This document shows positions 1 to 8,530 of a DNA stretch of 64,000 nt, one piece after another (within the stretch, counting starts at the first letter, position 1; each line of letters opens with the position of its first letter). A program made the translations under genes and the position numbers. Origin of the DNA: Lutibacter litoralis. GTDB taxonomy: Bacteria; Bacteroidota; Bacteroidia; Flavobacteriales; Flavobacteriaceae. The notes under the pieces are model-generated. The model ran no database searches and was not told the DNA's origin. It saw only the letters and a program-made list of their open reading frames with translations. The stretch lies in assembly GCF_014646675.1 (NCBI RefSeq), contig NZ_BMNS01000001.1, positions 428,212 through 492,211 of the forward strand. Reading direction: 5' to 3'.

Positions 1-882
1 GAATTAGCTAAAAAAAATAAAAAAATAGTTGGAATTACACCAGCAATGCCAACAGGTTCTTCATTAAAATTAATGATAGATACATTTCCTGAAAGAGCTT
101 TTGATGTTGGTATAGCAGAACAACATGCAGTTACTTTAGCGGCTGGTATGGCAACGCAGGATTTAATCCCATTTTGCACTATTTATTCTACGTTTTTACA
201 ACGTGCTTACGATCAAATTATACACGATGTTGCTTTACAAAATTTACCAGTCGTTTTTTGTATAGACAGAGCAGGTCTTGTTGGTGAAGATGGCGCTACA
301 CATCATGGTGCTTTCGATATTGCATATTTACGTTGTATTCCAAACTTAGTTATTTTTGCTCCATTAAATGAAGTGGAATTACGCAATATTATGTACACAG
401 CACAATTAGGCATAAATTTTCCTTTAACAATAAGATATCCAAGAGGAAGAGGTACAATAATTGATTGGAAACAACCTTTCTCAGAAATTGAAATTGGCAA
501 AGGAATTTGTATTACGGAAGGCAAAGAAATAGCTGTTTTAAGTATCGGAACTATTGGAAATAGTATAATTGAACTTCAGAATGAATTGCCTAAAAACAAG
601 GTGGCACATTACAATATGCGTTTTGTAAAACCTTTAGATGTTGCATTACTTCATACAATATTTGCAAAATTTAAAACTATTATAACTATTGAAGATGGCA
701 CTATAGTTGGTGGTTTTGGGAGTGCTATTTTAGAATTTGCTGCTGAAAATAATTACAAAAATTCTTCAATAAAAACCTTAGGGATTCCAGATAATTTTAT
801 AGAACACGGTAAAACCGAAGCATTATTTGATAACATTCGTTTATCAAAAGAACAGTTAAAACATTTTTTATTAGAACTGTAA
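1..882 (+). CDS. dxs: 1-deoxy-D-xylulose-5-phosphate synthase, C-terminal part
   Basis: Partial gene. The reading frame is open from base 1 and lacks the N-terminal thiamine-diphosphate-binding half. The product condenses pyruvate and glyceraldehyde 3-phosphate, the first step of the methylerythritol phosphate isoprenoid pathway, in the cytoplasm. The visible part is the transketolase pyrimidine-binding domain, with the family motifs VGIAEQHAVTLAAG and DRAGLVGEDGATHHGAFD, followed by the C-terminal transketolase domain (TIEDGTIVGGFGSAI). The apparent ATG at 46 is internal, because family-typical sequence (ELAKKNKKIVGITPAMPTGS) reads into it from upstream. Identification is very secure. Confidence 0.96.
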   Translation, partial: ELAKKNKKIVGITPAMPTGSSLKLMIDTFPERAFDVGIAEQHAVTLAAGMATQDLIPFCTIYSTFLQRAYDQIIHDVALQNLPVVFCIDRAGLVGEDGATHHGAFDIAYLRCIPNLVIFAPLNEVELRNIMYTAQLGINFPLTIRYPRGRGTIIDWKQPFSEIEIGKGICITEGKEIAVLSIGTIGNSIIELQNELPKNKVAHYNMRFVKPLDVALLHTIFAKFKTIITIEDGTIVGGFGSAILEFAAENNYKNSSIKTLGIPDNFIEHGKTEALFDNIRLSKEQLKHFLLEL

Positions 883-911
883 TTTTAGGACGTTTTTATT
901 TATTCTGTCAA

Positions 912-929
912 ACCTGCACACAGGCAGGT
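912..929. repeat. Short hairpin downstream of dxs
   Basis: A 6-bp perfect inverted repeat (ACCTGC / GCAGGT, 6-nt loop) about 30 bp past the dxs stop. It has no T-run, so it is a poor intrinsic terminator. It resembles the hairpin half of the other intergenic repeats in this window. Confidence 0.4.
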
Positions 930-970
930 ATCTATATAGTATTTTATTAAAAAACTATAACATTGGATAT

Positions 971-996
971 GGATTCCTTCCTCCGAAGGAATGACA
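971..996 (-). repeat. Dispersed TGTCATTCCT...AGGAATCC hairpin repeat, copy 1
   Basis: The intergenic element reads, on the minus strand, TGTCATTCCT, 8 variable bases, then AGGAATCC. It contains an 8-bp perfect stem (ATTCCTTC 973-980 / GAAGGAAT 985-992, loop CTCC). A second copy with the same outer bases and length is at 3057-3082. It lies between the convergent dxs and cupin genes, where a hairpin could also help end transcription. Similar intergenic repeats are common in flavobacterial genomes (general knowledge). Confidence 0.7.
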
Positions 997-1007
997 TATA
1001 AAAGTAA

Positions 1008-1349
1008 TTAACTATCAGTAACTTTAATAACCCTGTCAACAGTATCTAATTTAGATAAAGTTAGCCTTACAATACTATCTTTTTTTGCAACTAAATCGTG
1101 CGGAATGTTTCCGTCTAAAGAAACCAAATCGCCTTTTACTAAACTGTTAACTGTGCCGTTTACACCAAAATCAATAGCGCCTTCAAAAATTTCAACAGTT
1201 ATTGGAAAAGCAGTTTTATGCTCTTTCATAAGTTGATTTTCTTTAAAAACAATTCTAATTTCTTTAGAGGTTTCTGTTTCAAATAATACAGAAATTGCAG
1301 GTTTTGATTCGTTATAAGTTATATTTTCTAAGAGTGATGATTTTTTCAT
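1008..1349 (-). CDS. Small cupin-fold protein
   Basis: A 113-residue protein with the single beta-barrel pattern of small cupins: a central hydrophobic strand (FPITVEIFEGAIDFGVNG), a glycine turn, then KGDLVSLDGNIPHDLVAKKDSIVRLTL, where the PHDL histidine is at the usual metal-site position. The first cupin motif lacks the classical HxH pair, so metal binding may be reduced. No signal peptide, so it is cytoplasmic. It lies 10 bp downstream of the DinB-like gene on the same strand, probably co-transcribed. Substrate unknown; a sensory or detoxification role is possible but not shown. Confidence 0.7.
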   Translation of the reverse strand: MKKSSLLENITYNESKPAISVLFETETSKEIRIVFKENQLMKEHKTAFPITVEIFEGAIDFGVNGTVNSLVKGDLVSLDGNIPHDLVAKKDSIVRLTLSKLDTVDRVIKVTDS

Positions 1350-1359
1350 AATAAAAATT

Positions 1360-1872
1360 TTACCAACCAGAATATTTAGGAGGTTGAATGTTATTTAAAT
1401 TTAAATATACAATTAATTGTCCGCGGTGATGGGTAACGTGGTCTTGTAGTAAATTTAAAATTTGAAGTTTAGATTTTGGGCCAGCAAAGAAATCAACTTC
1501 TACTGATAAATCTTCATTAGAAATTGTTTTAATTATTTCTGAAACGCGATTAAATGAGGCTGTTAAATGCGTTATAATTTCTTCTTTTGAGTTAGGTTCA
1601 ATTTTTTTAGATTTTTCGCCATCTTTCATAAAATAAGTTTCGCTTAACCACATCATATTTTGGCGAATATGAAGCAATTGCTCTTTAAAACTCATTTGTC
1701 TTTCAGTTGGTTTAAAATTATAATTAGCTTCAGGCATAGCTTCAGCCATTTCTAATAAATAATTTTTTGAATTTTCCCACTTTATCAAGAATGCAGATTT
1801 TACATCATTTTGAGATTGTAAATTATTAGAAATCATAGTAATAAATATTGTTAGTAGCAGTATTTTTTTCAT
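1360..1872 (-). CDS. Secreted DinB-like four-helix metal-binding protein
   Basis: 170 residues with an N-terminal signal peptide (MKKILLLTIFITMISNNLQSQ). The DinB/YfiT-like fold is indicated by FKEQLLHIRQNM (His68) and DHVTHHRGQLIVYL (His145 and His149), the usual three-histidine metal site. Members of this superfamily include thiol-dependent S-transferases, but most secreted Bacteroidota members are uncharacterised. It is the first gene of a leftward pair with the cupin protein. It is unrelated to DNA polymerase IV, which shares the name DinB and is encoded at 28.7 kb. Fold call good, function unknown. Confidence 0.75.
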   Translation of the reverse strand: MKKILLLTIFITMISNNLQSQNDVKSAFLIKWENSKNYLLEMAEAMPEANYNFKPTERQMSFKEQLLHIRQNMMWLSETYFMKDGEKSKKIEPNSKEEIITHLTASFNRVSEIIKTISNEDLSVEVDFFAGPKSKLQILNLLQDHVTHHRGQLIVYLNLNNIQPPKYSGW

Positions 1873-1968
1873 TTTAAATCAGTTAATAAATATTATATAA
1901 AGGTTAAATATACTCAATACTTTTTTATATTTTAGCGATATACTATTTTAACTCATTTAATTAAGATT

Positions 1969-2976
1969 ATGGCAGAAGACAAAGAAAAAGCAGCAAAATT
2001 AAAAGCATTACAACTTACTTTAGATAAATTAGATAAAGCATACGGAAAAGGAACAGTAATGAAAATGGGAGATGTAGCAATAGATGATATTGATGCAATT
2101 TCTTCAGGATCGTTAGGATTAGATTTAGCCTTAGGTGTTGGTGGTTATCCAAGAGGAAGAGTTATTGAAATTTATGGGCCAGAATCATCGGGTAAAACAA
2201 CATTAACATTACATGCAATAGCTGAAGCTCAAAAGGCTGGAGGTATTGCAGCTTTTATTGATGCAGAACATGCTTTTGATCGTTTTTATGCTCAAAACCT
2301 AGGAATAGATATTGATAATTTAATTATTTCTCAACCAGATCACGGGGAGCAAGCGTTAGAAATTGCCGATAATTTAATTAGTTCTGGTGCTATAGATATT
2401 GTTGTAATTGATTCTGTTGCAGCATTAACACCAAAAAGTGAAATTGAAGGTGAAATGGGAGATTCTAAAATGGGATTACACGCTCGTTTAATGTCGCAAG
2501 CACTTAGAAAATTAACGGGAACTATTCATAAAACAAATTGTACTGTTATATTTATCAATCAGTTACGTGAAAAAATTGGAGTAATGTTTGGTAACCCTGA
2601 AACAACAACTGGAGGTAACGCTCTTAAATTTTATGCATCGGTTCGTTTAGATATTAGAAGAAGAACTCAAATTAAAGATGGAGATAAAGTTCTTGGAAAC
2701 AGTACCAAAGTTAAAGTTGTTAAAAACAAAGTAGCACCACCTTTTACAATTGCAGAATTTGATATTATGTATGGAAAAGGGATTTCTAAAACGGGTGAAA
2801 TTTTAGATATTGGAGTTGAATTTGGAATTGTTAAAAAAAGCGGGTCTTGGTTCAGTTATGGCGATACAAAATTGGGACAAGGACGTGATGCTGTAAAAAG
2901 TTTAATAGCAGATAATCCAGATTTAGCGGAAGAATTAGAAACAAAAATTAAAGAAGCTATTAATAATCAAGCATAA
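1969..2976 (+). CDS. recA: Recombinase A
   Basis: A 335-residue RecA, full length for the family. It polymerises on single-stranded DNA, drives homologous strand exchange and activates LexA/UmuD-type self-cleavage where those exist. The Walker A loop GPESSGKT is at residues 70-77, Walker B is around [14 protein letters not shown], and the L2 loop region is [23 protein letters not shown]. The ATG start gives the standard N-terminus. It stands alone between a leftward pair and the next rightward cassette, with its own terminator at 3006-3044. I see no LexA-like palindrome upstream by eye. Confidence 0.98.
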   Translation: MAEDKEKAAKLKALQLTLDKLDKAYGKGTVMKMGDVAIDDIDAISSGSLGLDLALGVGGYPRGRVIEIYGPESSGKTTLTLHAIAEAQKAGGIAAFIDAEHAFDRFYAQNLGIDIDNLIISQPDHGEQALEIADNLISSGAIDIVVIDSVAALTPKSEIEGEMGDSKMGLHARLMSQALRKLTGTIHKTNCTVIFINQLREKIGVMFGNPETTTGGNALKFYASVRLDIRRRTQIKDGDKVLGNSTKVKVVKNKVAPPFTIAEFDIMYGKGISKTGEILDIGVEFGIVKKSGSWFSYGDTKLGQGRDAVKSLIADNPDLAEELETKIKEAINNQA

Positions 2977-3005
2977 GATTAATAGTCCTTTTTTATAAAT
3001 ATTAT

Positions 3006-3044
3006 AAAAGTCTATTTGAAAAAAATTATTTTAAATAGGCTTTT
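3006..3044 (+). terminator. Intrinsic terminator of recA
   Basis: 12-bp stem AAAAGTCTATTT (3006-3017) / AAATAGGCTTTT (3033-3044) with one G-U pair, extendable inward, followed by a run of T (3041-3047). It begins 30 bp after the recA stop. Confidence 0.85.
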
Positions 3045-3056
3045 TTTGTTGCTATT

Positions 3057-3082
3057 TGTCATTCCTGCCTAGGTAGGAATCC
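3057..3082 (+). repeat. Dispersed TGTCATTCCT...AGGAATCC hairpin repeat, copy 2
   Basis: Same element as 971-996, opposite orientation: TGTCATTCCTGCCTAGGTAG followed by GAATCC. The core is a near-perfect palindrome centred on CCTAGG. It lies in the 368-bp gene-free stretch 2977-3344, which otherwise holds the recA terminator, a degenerate tail of repeat-like sequence up to about 3175 (GGTATGACAGCGTG) and the promoter at 3276-3304. Confidence 0.7.
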
Positions 3083-3275
3083 ATAACCCCCCTTTAAATA
3101 AAAAAATATAACCCTTCTGGAACCTCTAATTACAGCAAGTGGAAAACTGTCTTCACAGGTATGACAGCGTGAAATAATTTTTTTTGTCTACTATAATATA
3201 AGCACCTGAGGATTTTCCTTTTTTAGTGAAAATCAAGTTTTTAAAGAGCATTTAAAACAAAATAACCTAAAAACC

Positions 3276-3304
3276 TTGCTGATTAAAATAATAGTTTATT
3301 TTTG
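3276..3304 (+). promoter_or_regulatory. Bacteroidota-type promoter of the rimB-rimK cassette
   Basis: TTG (3276-3278), an 18-nt spacer, then TATTTTTG (3297-3304), matching the primary-sigma consensus TTG-N17-23-TAnnTTTG known for Bacteroidota. The expected transcription start is near 3310, about 35 bp before the first gene. Confidence 0.7.
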
Positions 3305-3344
3305 ACAGATAATATTAATATTAAAAATAGGAGTATTTAAAACT

Positions 3345-3791
3345 TTGAAAACAAACAACATAAAAACACTTATCGGAAGAACAGACATTGTTGATTTTCC
3401 AAAATTGGAATTATCTGGAATTGATATTAAAGTAGATTCTGGTGCATATACTTCTAGTTTTCATTGTCATCATATCGAAGTTGAAAACGAGGTATTAAAA
3501 TGTCAGTTTTTAGATCCTAAACATAATAGGTATCACGAAAAATATTTTTACTTTAAAGAGTTTATTCAAAAAAATGTAAAAAGTTCAAATGGAAGTATAG
3601 AAAATAGATTTATAATAGAAACTGAAATTCTTATTTTTAATGAAAATCATACTATAGAATTGTCATTAACAGAAAGAGGATCAATGATGTATCCTGTGTT
3701 GTTAGGAAGAAAATTTTTATCAAAAAAATTTATAATTGACACTGCAAAAAAAAATCTATCCTTTAAAAGAATTAACTCAAAAAATCAATAA
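3345..3791 (+). CDS. Retropepsin-like aspartic protease, RimB/PF05618 family
   Basis: 148 residues. The N-terminal GRTDIVDFPKLEL and catalytic-type VDSGAYTSS (Asp31-Ser-Gly-Ala) are the hallmark of the 'ATP-dependent zinc protease' family, now viewed as single-domain retropepsins. Family members, including RimB, sit beside RimK-type ligases. The C-terminal PVLLGRKFLSKKFIIDT is the second conserved block. The start is TTG at 3345, preceded by ATAGGAG at 3327-3333, one of few SD-like sites in the window; there is no in-frame ATG until far into the protein. It is followed after 87 bp by rimK. The target protein is unknown; a role in maturing or trimming glutamylated product is inferred from the neighbour. 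Confidence 0.83.
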   Translation: MKTNNIKTLIGRTDIVDFPKLELSGIDIKVDSGAYTSSFHCHHIEVENEVLKCQFLDPKHNRYHEKYFYFKEFIQKNVKSSNGSIENRFIIETEILIFNENHTIELSLTERGSMMYPVLLGRKFLSKKFIIDTAKKNLSFKRINSKNQ

Positions 3792-3826
3792 CTTAATACG
3801 AGCATGCTAAAAAGTTTATTTTCTAA

Positions 3827-3863
3827 TGAAATGACTGATAGCGAACGGCATGTGACCTTAAAA
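3827..3863 (+). repeat. Dispersed GCGAACRGCATGTGACC repeat, copy 1
   Basis: A stretch of about 34 bases beginning AATGAAATG and containing ATAGCGAACGGCATGTGACC, between the retropepsin and rimK genes. A copy with four differences occurs in opposite orientation at 41219-41252. Here it falls inside a 21-codon ORF (3804-3869, MLKSLFSNEMTDSERHVTLKK). In the second copy the same frame is also open, but with no start codon matching, so I treat it as a repeat rather than a gene. Confidence 0.65.
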
Positions 3864-3878
3864 AAATAATATATACAC

Positions 3879-4754
3879 ATGAAAATTGTTGTTTTATCAC
3901 GTAATGCAAATTTATATTCAACCAAAAGACTTATTGAAGCAGGTAAGCAAAGAAATCACGAAATGTTAATAGTAGATCATACTAAATGTGATATTATTAT
4001 TGAAAGAAAAAAACCAGCAATACGTTATAAACACGAATTAATAACTGGTGTGGATGCTGTAATCCCTAGAATTGGTGCTTCTGTTACCTTTTTTGGAACT
4101 GCTGTGGTGCGTCAGTTTGAAATGATGAAAGTTTTTACAGCTGTAGAATCACAGGCATTAATGCGTTCACGTGATAAATTACGCAGTTTACAAGTGCTTT
4201 CGAGAGCAGGTTTGGGTTTGCCAAAAACGGTTTTTACCAATTATTCTAAAAATGTTGAAGATGTAATTGAAAGTGTTGGAGGAGCACCGTTAGTTATTAA
4301 ACTGTTAGAAGGAACACAAGGATTAGGAGTAGTTTTGGCTGAAACCCATACTGCTGCAGAATCTGTTTTGGAAGCTTTTAACGGTTTAAAAGCACGTGTA
4401 ATAGCGCAAGAATTTATTAAAGAAGCAAAAGGAGCTGATATTCGCGTTTTTGTAGTTGATGGCGTTGTTGTTGGCGCAATGAAAAGGCAAGGAAAAGAAG
4501 GAGAATTCCGTTCTAATTTGCACCGAGGAGGAACAGCTGAAATTTTTGATTTGTCGGTTGATGAAGAAAATGCAGCCCTAAAAGCAGCGAGAGTTATGGG
4601 CTTAGGTGTTGCAGGTGTAGATTTATTGCAATCTGCTAGAGGACCGCTTATTTTAGAAGTAAATTCTTCGCCAGGTTTGGAAGGAATCGAGTCCGCTACA
4701 GGAAAGGATATTGCAGGAAAAATAATACATTATATAGAGCGTCATGCTGAATGA
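3879..4754 (+). CDS. rimK: RimK-type ATP-grasp peptide ligase
   Basis: 291 residues, typical RimK length (about 300). RimK adds glutamate residues to the C-terminus of ribosomal protein S6 in Escherichia coli and makes poly-glutamate in vitro. Seen here: N-terminal strand [37 protein letters not shown], the ATP-grasp loop [16 protein letters not shown], and the metal-binding end [14 protein letters not shown]. The 3' end overlaps the next gene by 11 bp, so translation is probably coupled. With the flanking protease and zinc hydrolase this looks like a make-and-trim module for glutamyl (or similar) tails. The actual substrate is not visible from sequence. Confidence 0.9.
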   Translation: MKIVVLSRNANLYSTKRLIEAGKQRNHEMLIVDHTKCDIIIERKKPAIRYKHELITGVDAVIPRIGASVTFFGTAVVRQFEMMKVFTAVESQALMRSRDKLRSLQVLSRAGLGLPKTVFTNYSKNVEDVIESVGGAPLVIKLLEGTQGLGVVLAETHTAAESVLEAFNGLKARVIAQEFIKEAKGADIRVFVVDGVVVGAMKRQGKEGEFRSNLHRGGTAEIFDLSVDEENAALKAARVMGLGVAGVDLLQSARGPLILEVNSSPGLEGIESATGKDIAGKIIHYIERHAE

Positions 4755-5703
4755 TTTTAAAATTTTAAATCAGAGAATTGGTTTAGGACAAACTGTTCAA
4801 TTAAAAATGGACATTGCCCAACTTAGTATTGGAACAAAAATAGAAGTGCCAATAATTGTTTCTCGAGGATTAAAGGAAGGTCCTTGTTTGTTATTAATTG
4901 CAGGAATACATGGTGATGAAACTAACGGAATAGAGATAGTGCGTCAAATTATTGCTTCAGGTATAAATAAACCTGAGAAAGGTACAGTAATTTGCATTCC
5001 AGTATTAAATGTTTTTGGATTTTTAAATAAATCTAGAGAGTTTCCCGATGGGCGCGATTTAAACAGAGCTTTTCCTGGTTCTAGCAAAGGTTCATTGGCA
5101 AGTAGATTTGCATTTCATTTAATGAATAAGGTAATTCCGAAAGTAGATTATTGTATAGATTACCACACTGGAGGGGCACAACGTTTTAATTATTCACAAG
5201 TTAGAATTGATGCAAAAGATGAAGAAACGCTAAAATTGGCTAAAATATTTGGTTCTCCTTATATTGTTTACAGTAAAAATTTGGAGAAAACCTTCAGAAA
5301 ATCAATGGCTAATATAGGTAAAAAAGTAATTTTATTTGAAGGTGGAAAATCTTTAAATCTAGATAAAACTGTTACTAAAGTTGGTGTTCAAGGTGCCATA
5401 AACATACTACATTACTTAGGAATGCGAGATTTTTATTCAAAAATTTCAAAAGTTACAGTCGAAAATCCACCAATCATAATTAAATCCTCCAAATGGATTA
5501 GAGCCAAACGTTCGGGAATGTACAGATCATATATTAATGTTGGTCAAAAAGTAGAAAAAGGAGTAAAACTAGGAAGTATTTCAGATCCTTTTGGAGATTA
5601 CGAAACTGTTTTTAAAAACCCTCAAGAAGGATATGTTTTAAATTCTAATCATTCTCCAATAGTTAACCAAGGTGATGCTATACTTCATATTGGATTTGAA
5701 TAA
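4744..5703 (+). CDS. AstE/AspA-type zinc-dependent deacylase or carboxypeptidase
   Basis: 319 residues of the succinylglutamate desuccinylase/aspartoacylase family (M14-like zinc hydrolases). Zinc ligands are His56 and Glu59 in [10 protein letters not shown] and His141 in [17 protein letters not shown] (103-113) is the substrate-binding block, and LFEGGKS holds the likely catalytic Glu. The C-terminal roughly 80 residues form the extra beta domain usual in prokaryotic members. It starts inside the rimK 3' end. Family members cleave N-acyl or isopeptide-like amide bonds, so it could remove what RimK adds; this is inference from gene order only. Confidence 0.85.
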   Translation: MLNDFKILNQRIGLGQTVQLKMDIAQLSIGTKIEVPIIVSRGLKEGPCLLLIAGIHGDETNGIEIVRQIIASGINKPEKGTVICIPVLNVFGFLNKSREFPDGRDLNRAFPGSSKGSLASRFAFHLMNKVIPKVDYCIDYHTGGAQRFNYSQVRIDAKDEETLKLAKIFGSPYIVYSKNLEKTFRKSMANIGKKVILFEGGKSLNLDKTVTKVGVQGAINILHYLGMRDFYSKISKVTVENPPIIIKSSKWIRAKRSGMYRSYINVGQKVEKGVKLGSISDPFGDYETVFKNPQEGYVLNSNHSPIVNQGDAILHIGFE

Positions 5704-5706
5704 ATT

Positions 5707-6657
5707 ATGCTAAAAGTTAATAATGTATCATTTGGATATACTTCAAAACAAGTGTTAAATAATATTAGTTTTAAAGCTAATAAAGGTGATTATATTGCGA
5801 TAATTGGTGAAAGTGGATGCGGAAAAAGTACTTTGTTGGAAATTATTTATGGCTTATTACACATTGAAAAAGGAGCTGTTTATTGGAATGATGTAAAGCT
5901 TTTAGGACCTAATTTTTATCTAATTCCAGGGGAAGATTTTATGAAATATTTACCACAGGATTTCGATTTAATGCCTTACATAACCGTTGAAGAAAATATT
6001 GGTAAAAATATTTCAAGCCTAGATCCAAATAAGTTAAATAGAATTAAAGAATTGCTTGAAGTTGTAGATATGAGCGACTTTTTAAAAACAAAGGTTAAAA
6101 ACTTGAGTGGAGGTCAAAAACAACGCATAGCCATTGCAAAAGTATTGGCAGACGAACCTGAAGTTTTATTATTAGACGAACCTTTTAGTCATATTGATAA
6201 TTTTAGAAAAAATCATTTAAGAAGAAATATTTTTAAATATTTAAAATCAAAAAATATTTTATGTATTGTTGCTACGCATGATACAACTGATGCGCTTTCA
6301 TTTGCCGATGAAATTTTAGTTATTAGAGAAGGGGTGTTAGTTGCACGCAATACACCAGAAACTTTATATAGCAACCCTAAAAGTAAATACGTAGCTTCTT
6401 TTTTTAATGAAATAAATGAAATTTTGTTGAGTGCTATTAACCCAGATACAGATTCTGCAGAAACAATTTTGTTATATCCAAATGAAATTAAAATTTCGAA
6501 AACATCAGAGCTTAAAGTAAAAGTAGTTCAATCGTATTTTAAAGGAGATTTTTATCTTATTGAGGCATTATTTAATGGTAATGTTATTTATTTCGAGCAT
6601 TCTAACAAATTAGAAATTAACCAACAAGTAGCTGTAAAAATTAATAATAAGAGCTAA
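5707..6657 (+). CDS. ABC transporter ATP-binding protein
   Basis: 316 residues. Walker A GESGCGKST (34-42), Q-loop Gln84, signature LSGGQ (133-137), Walker B LLLDEP (154-159) and switch His191 are all intact. The C-terminal tail of about 80 residues after the nucleotide-binding domain resembles the TOBE-like regulatory extension of importer ATPases such as PotA/FbpC. No permease or binding-protein gene is adjacent, so its partner must be elsewhere. It begins 3 bp after the zinc hydrolase stop, making it the last gene of the rimK cassette. It ends 12 bp from a convergent kinase gene. Confidence 0.87.
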   Translation: MLKVNNVSFGYTSKQVLNNISFKANKGDYIAIIGESGCGKSTLLEIIYGLLHIEKGAVYWNDVKLLGPNFYLIPGEDFMKYLPQDFDLMPYITVEENIGKNISSLDPNKLNRIKELLEVVDMSDFLKTKVKNLSGGQKQRIAIAKVLADEPEVLLLDEPFSHIDNFRKNHLRRNIFKYLKSKNILCIVATHDTTDALSFADEILVIREGVLVARNTPETLYSNPKSKYVASFFNEINEILLSAINPDTDSAETILLYPNEIKISKTSELKVKVVQSYFKGDFYLIEALFNGNVIYFEHSNKLEINQQVAVKINNKS

Positions 6658-6669
6658 AAAATTAATTGT

Positions 6670-8022
6670 TTATTTATTTTCTATTGGAAGAGAAATAGAC
6701 ATACAAGTTCCTTTTTTTAAGTTACTTTTAATTTTAATACTCCCTTTGTTTATTGTTAAAAATTCTTTACAAAGTTTTAATCCTAAACCTGTTCCTTTTT
6801 CATTATTTGTTCCAAATGTGGAGATTGTGCTATTAATTTCAAAAATTTTTAATTGTGTTTCTTTATTAATACCAACACCATTATCAACTATTGCAACTGT
6901 ACATATATTTTTGTTTGTATCAAATTCTTCTAAAATAATTTCAATTTTTCCATTTGTGGTAGTAAATTTTATAGCATTGGATATCAGGTTTCTAATTATT
7001 GTGTCAACCATGTCATAATCCGCATAAACAAATAAATCTTGTTCAAAATTACAACTCAGATTAATATTTTTTAATTTAACTTGAGAGTTAAAAAGATTTA
7101 TATTACTAAGTATTATTTTAGAAAGATTTAGTTGATTAGGCTTATAAATAATTACCCCAGCATTTGTATTTGCCCATTTTAATAAATTATCTAGTAGGTT
7201 AAAGGTGGTTTTACTATTTTGATAAAGTGATTTGGTTAGTTTTTCTCTTTTTTCATCAGTAATATTATTTAGCCAAAGAAGTTCACCAATTTGTTGCAAG
7301 CCACCAAGAGGACCTTTTAAATCGTGCGCAATAATTGAGAAAAATTTGTCTTTACTTTTAATTACTTGACTTAGTTTTAAATTGTCTTTTTCTTTTAAAA
7401 TAAAAATGAGCAGTAAAGGAAAAATTAAGTTTAGGATTAAGAAAAAAACAAGTGGTATTACCATAATATAATTTTTGGAATACATTTCAACCCCATTTAT
7501 ATAAAGTGCTCCTATAGTACGGGTTAAAATTAATATAGAAATAATACCGAATATAAATCCAGTAAGGTGTTGTATTTTGGTTTTCCCTTTTTTTGTTAAA
7601 AGCACATAAGATGAAAGCATATACATAATGGAAACACTAAGTGACATGGTAGCTATTCGACTACTTTCGGAGTTTGTAATAAAAAAGTAAGATATAATGG
7701 ATAATAATAGTGGTATTAAAAAGAATCGTTTAACGTGCTTTAAACTAAATTTTCGCTCTATAAAAGAGATACAATAAAGTTCGTAATAAACAATAAATAA
7801 ATAAATAGTGCTATTTATAATAATATTAATATGCTTTGGAGCACTATTTCGCACTGAAAGCATAATTAAAAGTAGAATGATAGATACCCTGGTTAGTATA
7901 AAAATATAAATAATAGGATTTTTTACCCTATATAATTTAATATAAATAATAAATAGAAGAATAATAAATATATTGGCTGCTGCAGAAAAAATAAATAGCG
8001 TTTTTACATCAACACCCATCAT
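6670..8022 (-). CDS. Membrane sensor histidine kinase
   Basis: 450 residues. The N-terminal 210 residues are about seven hydrophobic helices with short loops and no obvious periplasmic domain, suggesting sensing within the membrane. The HisKA domain has the phospho-acceptor His233 in FFSIIAHDLKGPLGG. The HATPase has NLISNAIKF, VDNGVGI and GTGLGLKLCKEF. The start is one of two adjacent ATGs. No response regulator is adjacent, so it is an orphan kinase. It may be the last gene of the leftward flippase-esterase-dut cluster, 58 bp after dut. Confidence 0.9.
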   Translation of the reverse strand: MMGVDVKTLFIFSAAANIFIILLFIIYIKLYRVKNPIIYIFILTRVSIILLLIMLSVRNSAPKHINIIINSTIYLFIVYYELYCISFIERKFSLKHVKRFFLIPLLLSIISYFFITNSESSRIATMSLSVSIMYMLSSYVLLTKKGKTKIQHLTGFIFGIISILILTRTIGALYINGVEMYSKNYIMVIPLVFFLILNLIFPLLLIFILKEKDNLKLSQVIKSKDKFFSIIAHDLKGPLGGLQQIGELLWLNNITDEKREKLTKSLYQNSKTTFNLLDNLLKWANTNAGVIIYKPNQLNLSKIILSNINLFNSQVKLKNINLSCNFEQDLFVYADYDMVDTIIRNLISNAIKFTTTNGKIEIILEEFDTNKNICTVAIVDNGVGINKETQLKIFEINSTISTFGTNNEKGTGLGLKLCKEFLTINKGSIKIKSNLKKGTCMSISLPIENK

Positions 8023-8080
8023 AAAGTTAATTTTCAGCTAATATATTTATTATTTTCTTAAAAAAGAAAAAGTCAAAATT

Positions 8081-8512
8081 TTAAACACCTGTACTTCCAA
8101 ACCCACCAGCCCCACGTTCTGTTTCGTTTAAAACTTCAACCACATCCCATTCAGCGCGTTCGTGTTTTGCAATTACCAATTGTGCAATACGTTCACCATC
8201 ATTTATAACAAAATCTTCGTTGGAAATATTTACTAATATTACACCAATTTCACCTCTATAATCGGCATCAACAGTTCCGGGAGCATTTAATACTGTAATT
8301 CCTTTCTTTGCTGCTAATCCACTTCTTGGGCGTACTTGTGCTTCTGTACCTACAGGTAGCGCAATAAATAAACCAGTTTTAACAATGGTGCGTTCTAAAG
8401 GTTTTAAGGTAATGGCTTCTGAAATATTGGCACGTAAATCCATTCCGGCAGAAGCAATGGTTTCGTAATTTGGTAATTCGTGTTTAGATTTGTTGATTAT
8501 TTGTATGTTCAT
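8081..8512 (-). CDS. dut: Deoxyuridine 5'-triphosphate nucleotidohydrolase
   Basis: 143-residue trimeric dUTPase that hydrolyses dUTP to dUMP and pyrophosphate, keeping uracil out of DNA and feeding thymidylate synthesis. All five family motifs are present in order: [35 protein letters not shown] and the C-terminal lid [11 protein letters not shown]. It lies 18 bp after the esterase gene in a leftward cluster that begins with a flippase, an arrangement common in Flavobacteriaceae. Confidence 0.97.
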   Translation of the reverse strand: MNIQIINKSKHELPNYETIASAGMDLRANISEAITLKPLERTIVKTGLFIALPVGTEAQVRPRSGLAAKKGITVLNAPGTVDADYRGEIGVILVNISNEDFVINDGERIAQLVIAKHERAEWDVVEVLNETERGAGGFGSTGV

Positions 8513-8530
8513 AAGTACTTGTTTTTTATA

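Noticed and set aside
3804-3869. 21-codon ORF between the retropepsin and rimK genes
   Set aside because: Most of it is the dispersed repeat found also at 41219-41252; no promoter or ribosome site, and the second copy has a different start and end.
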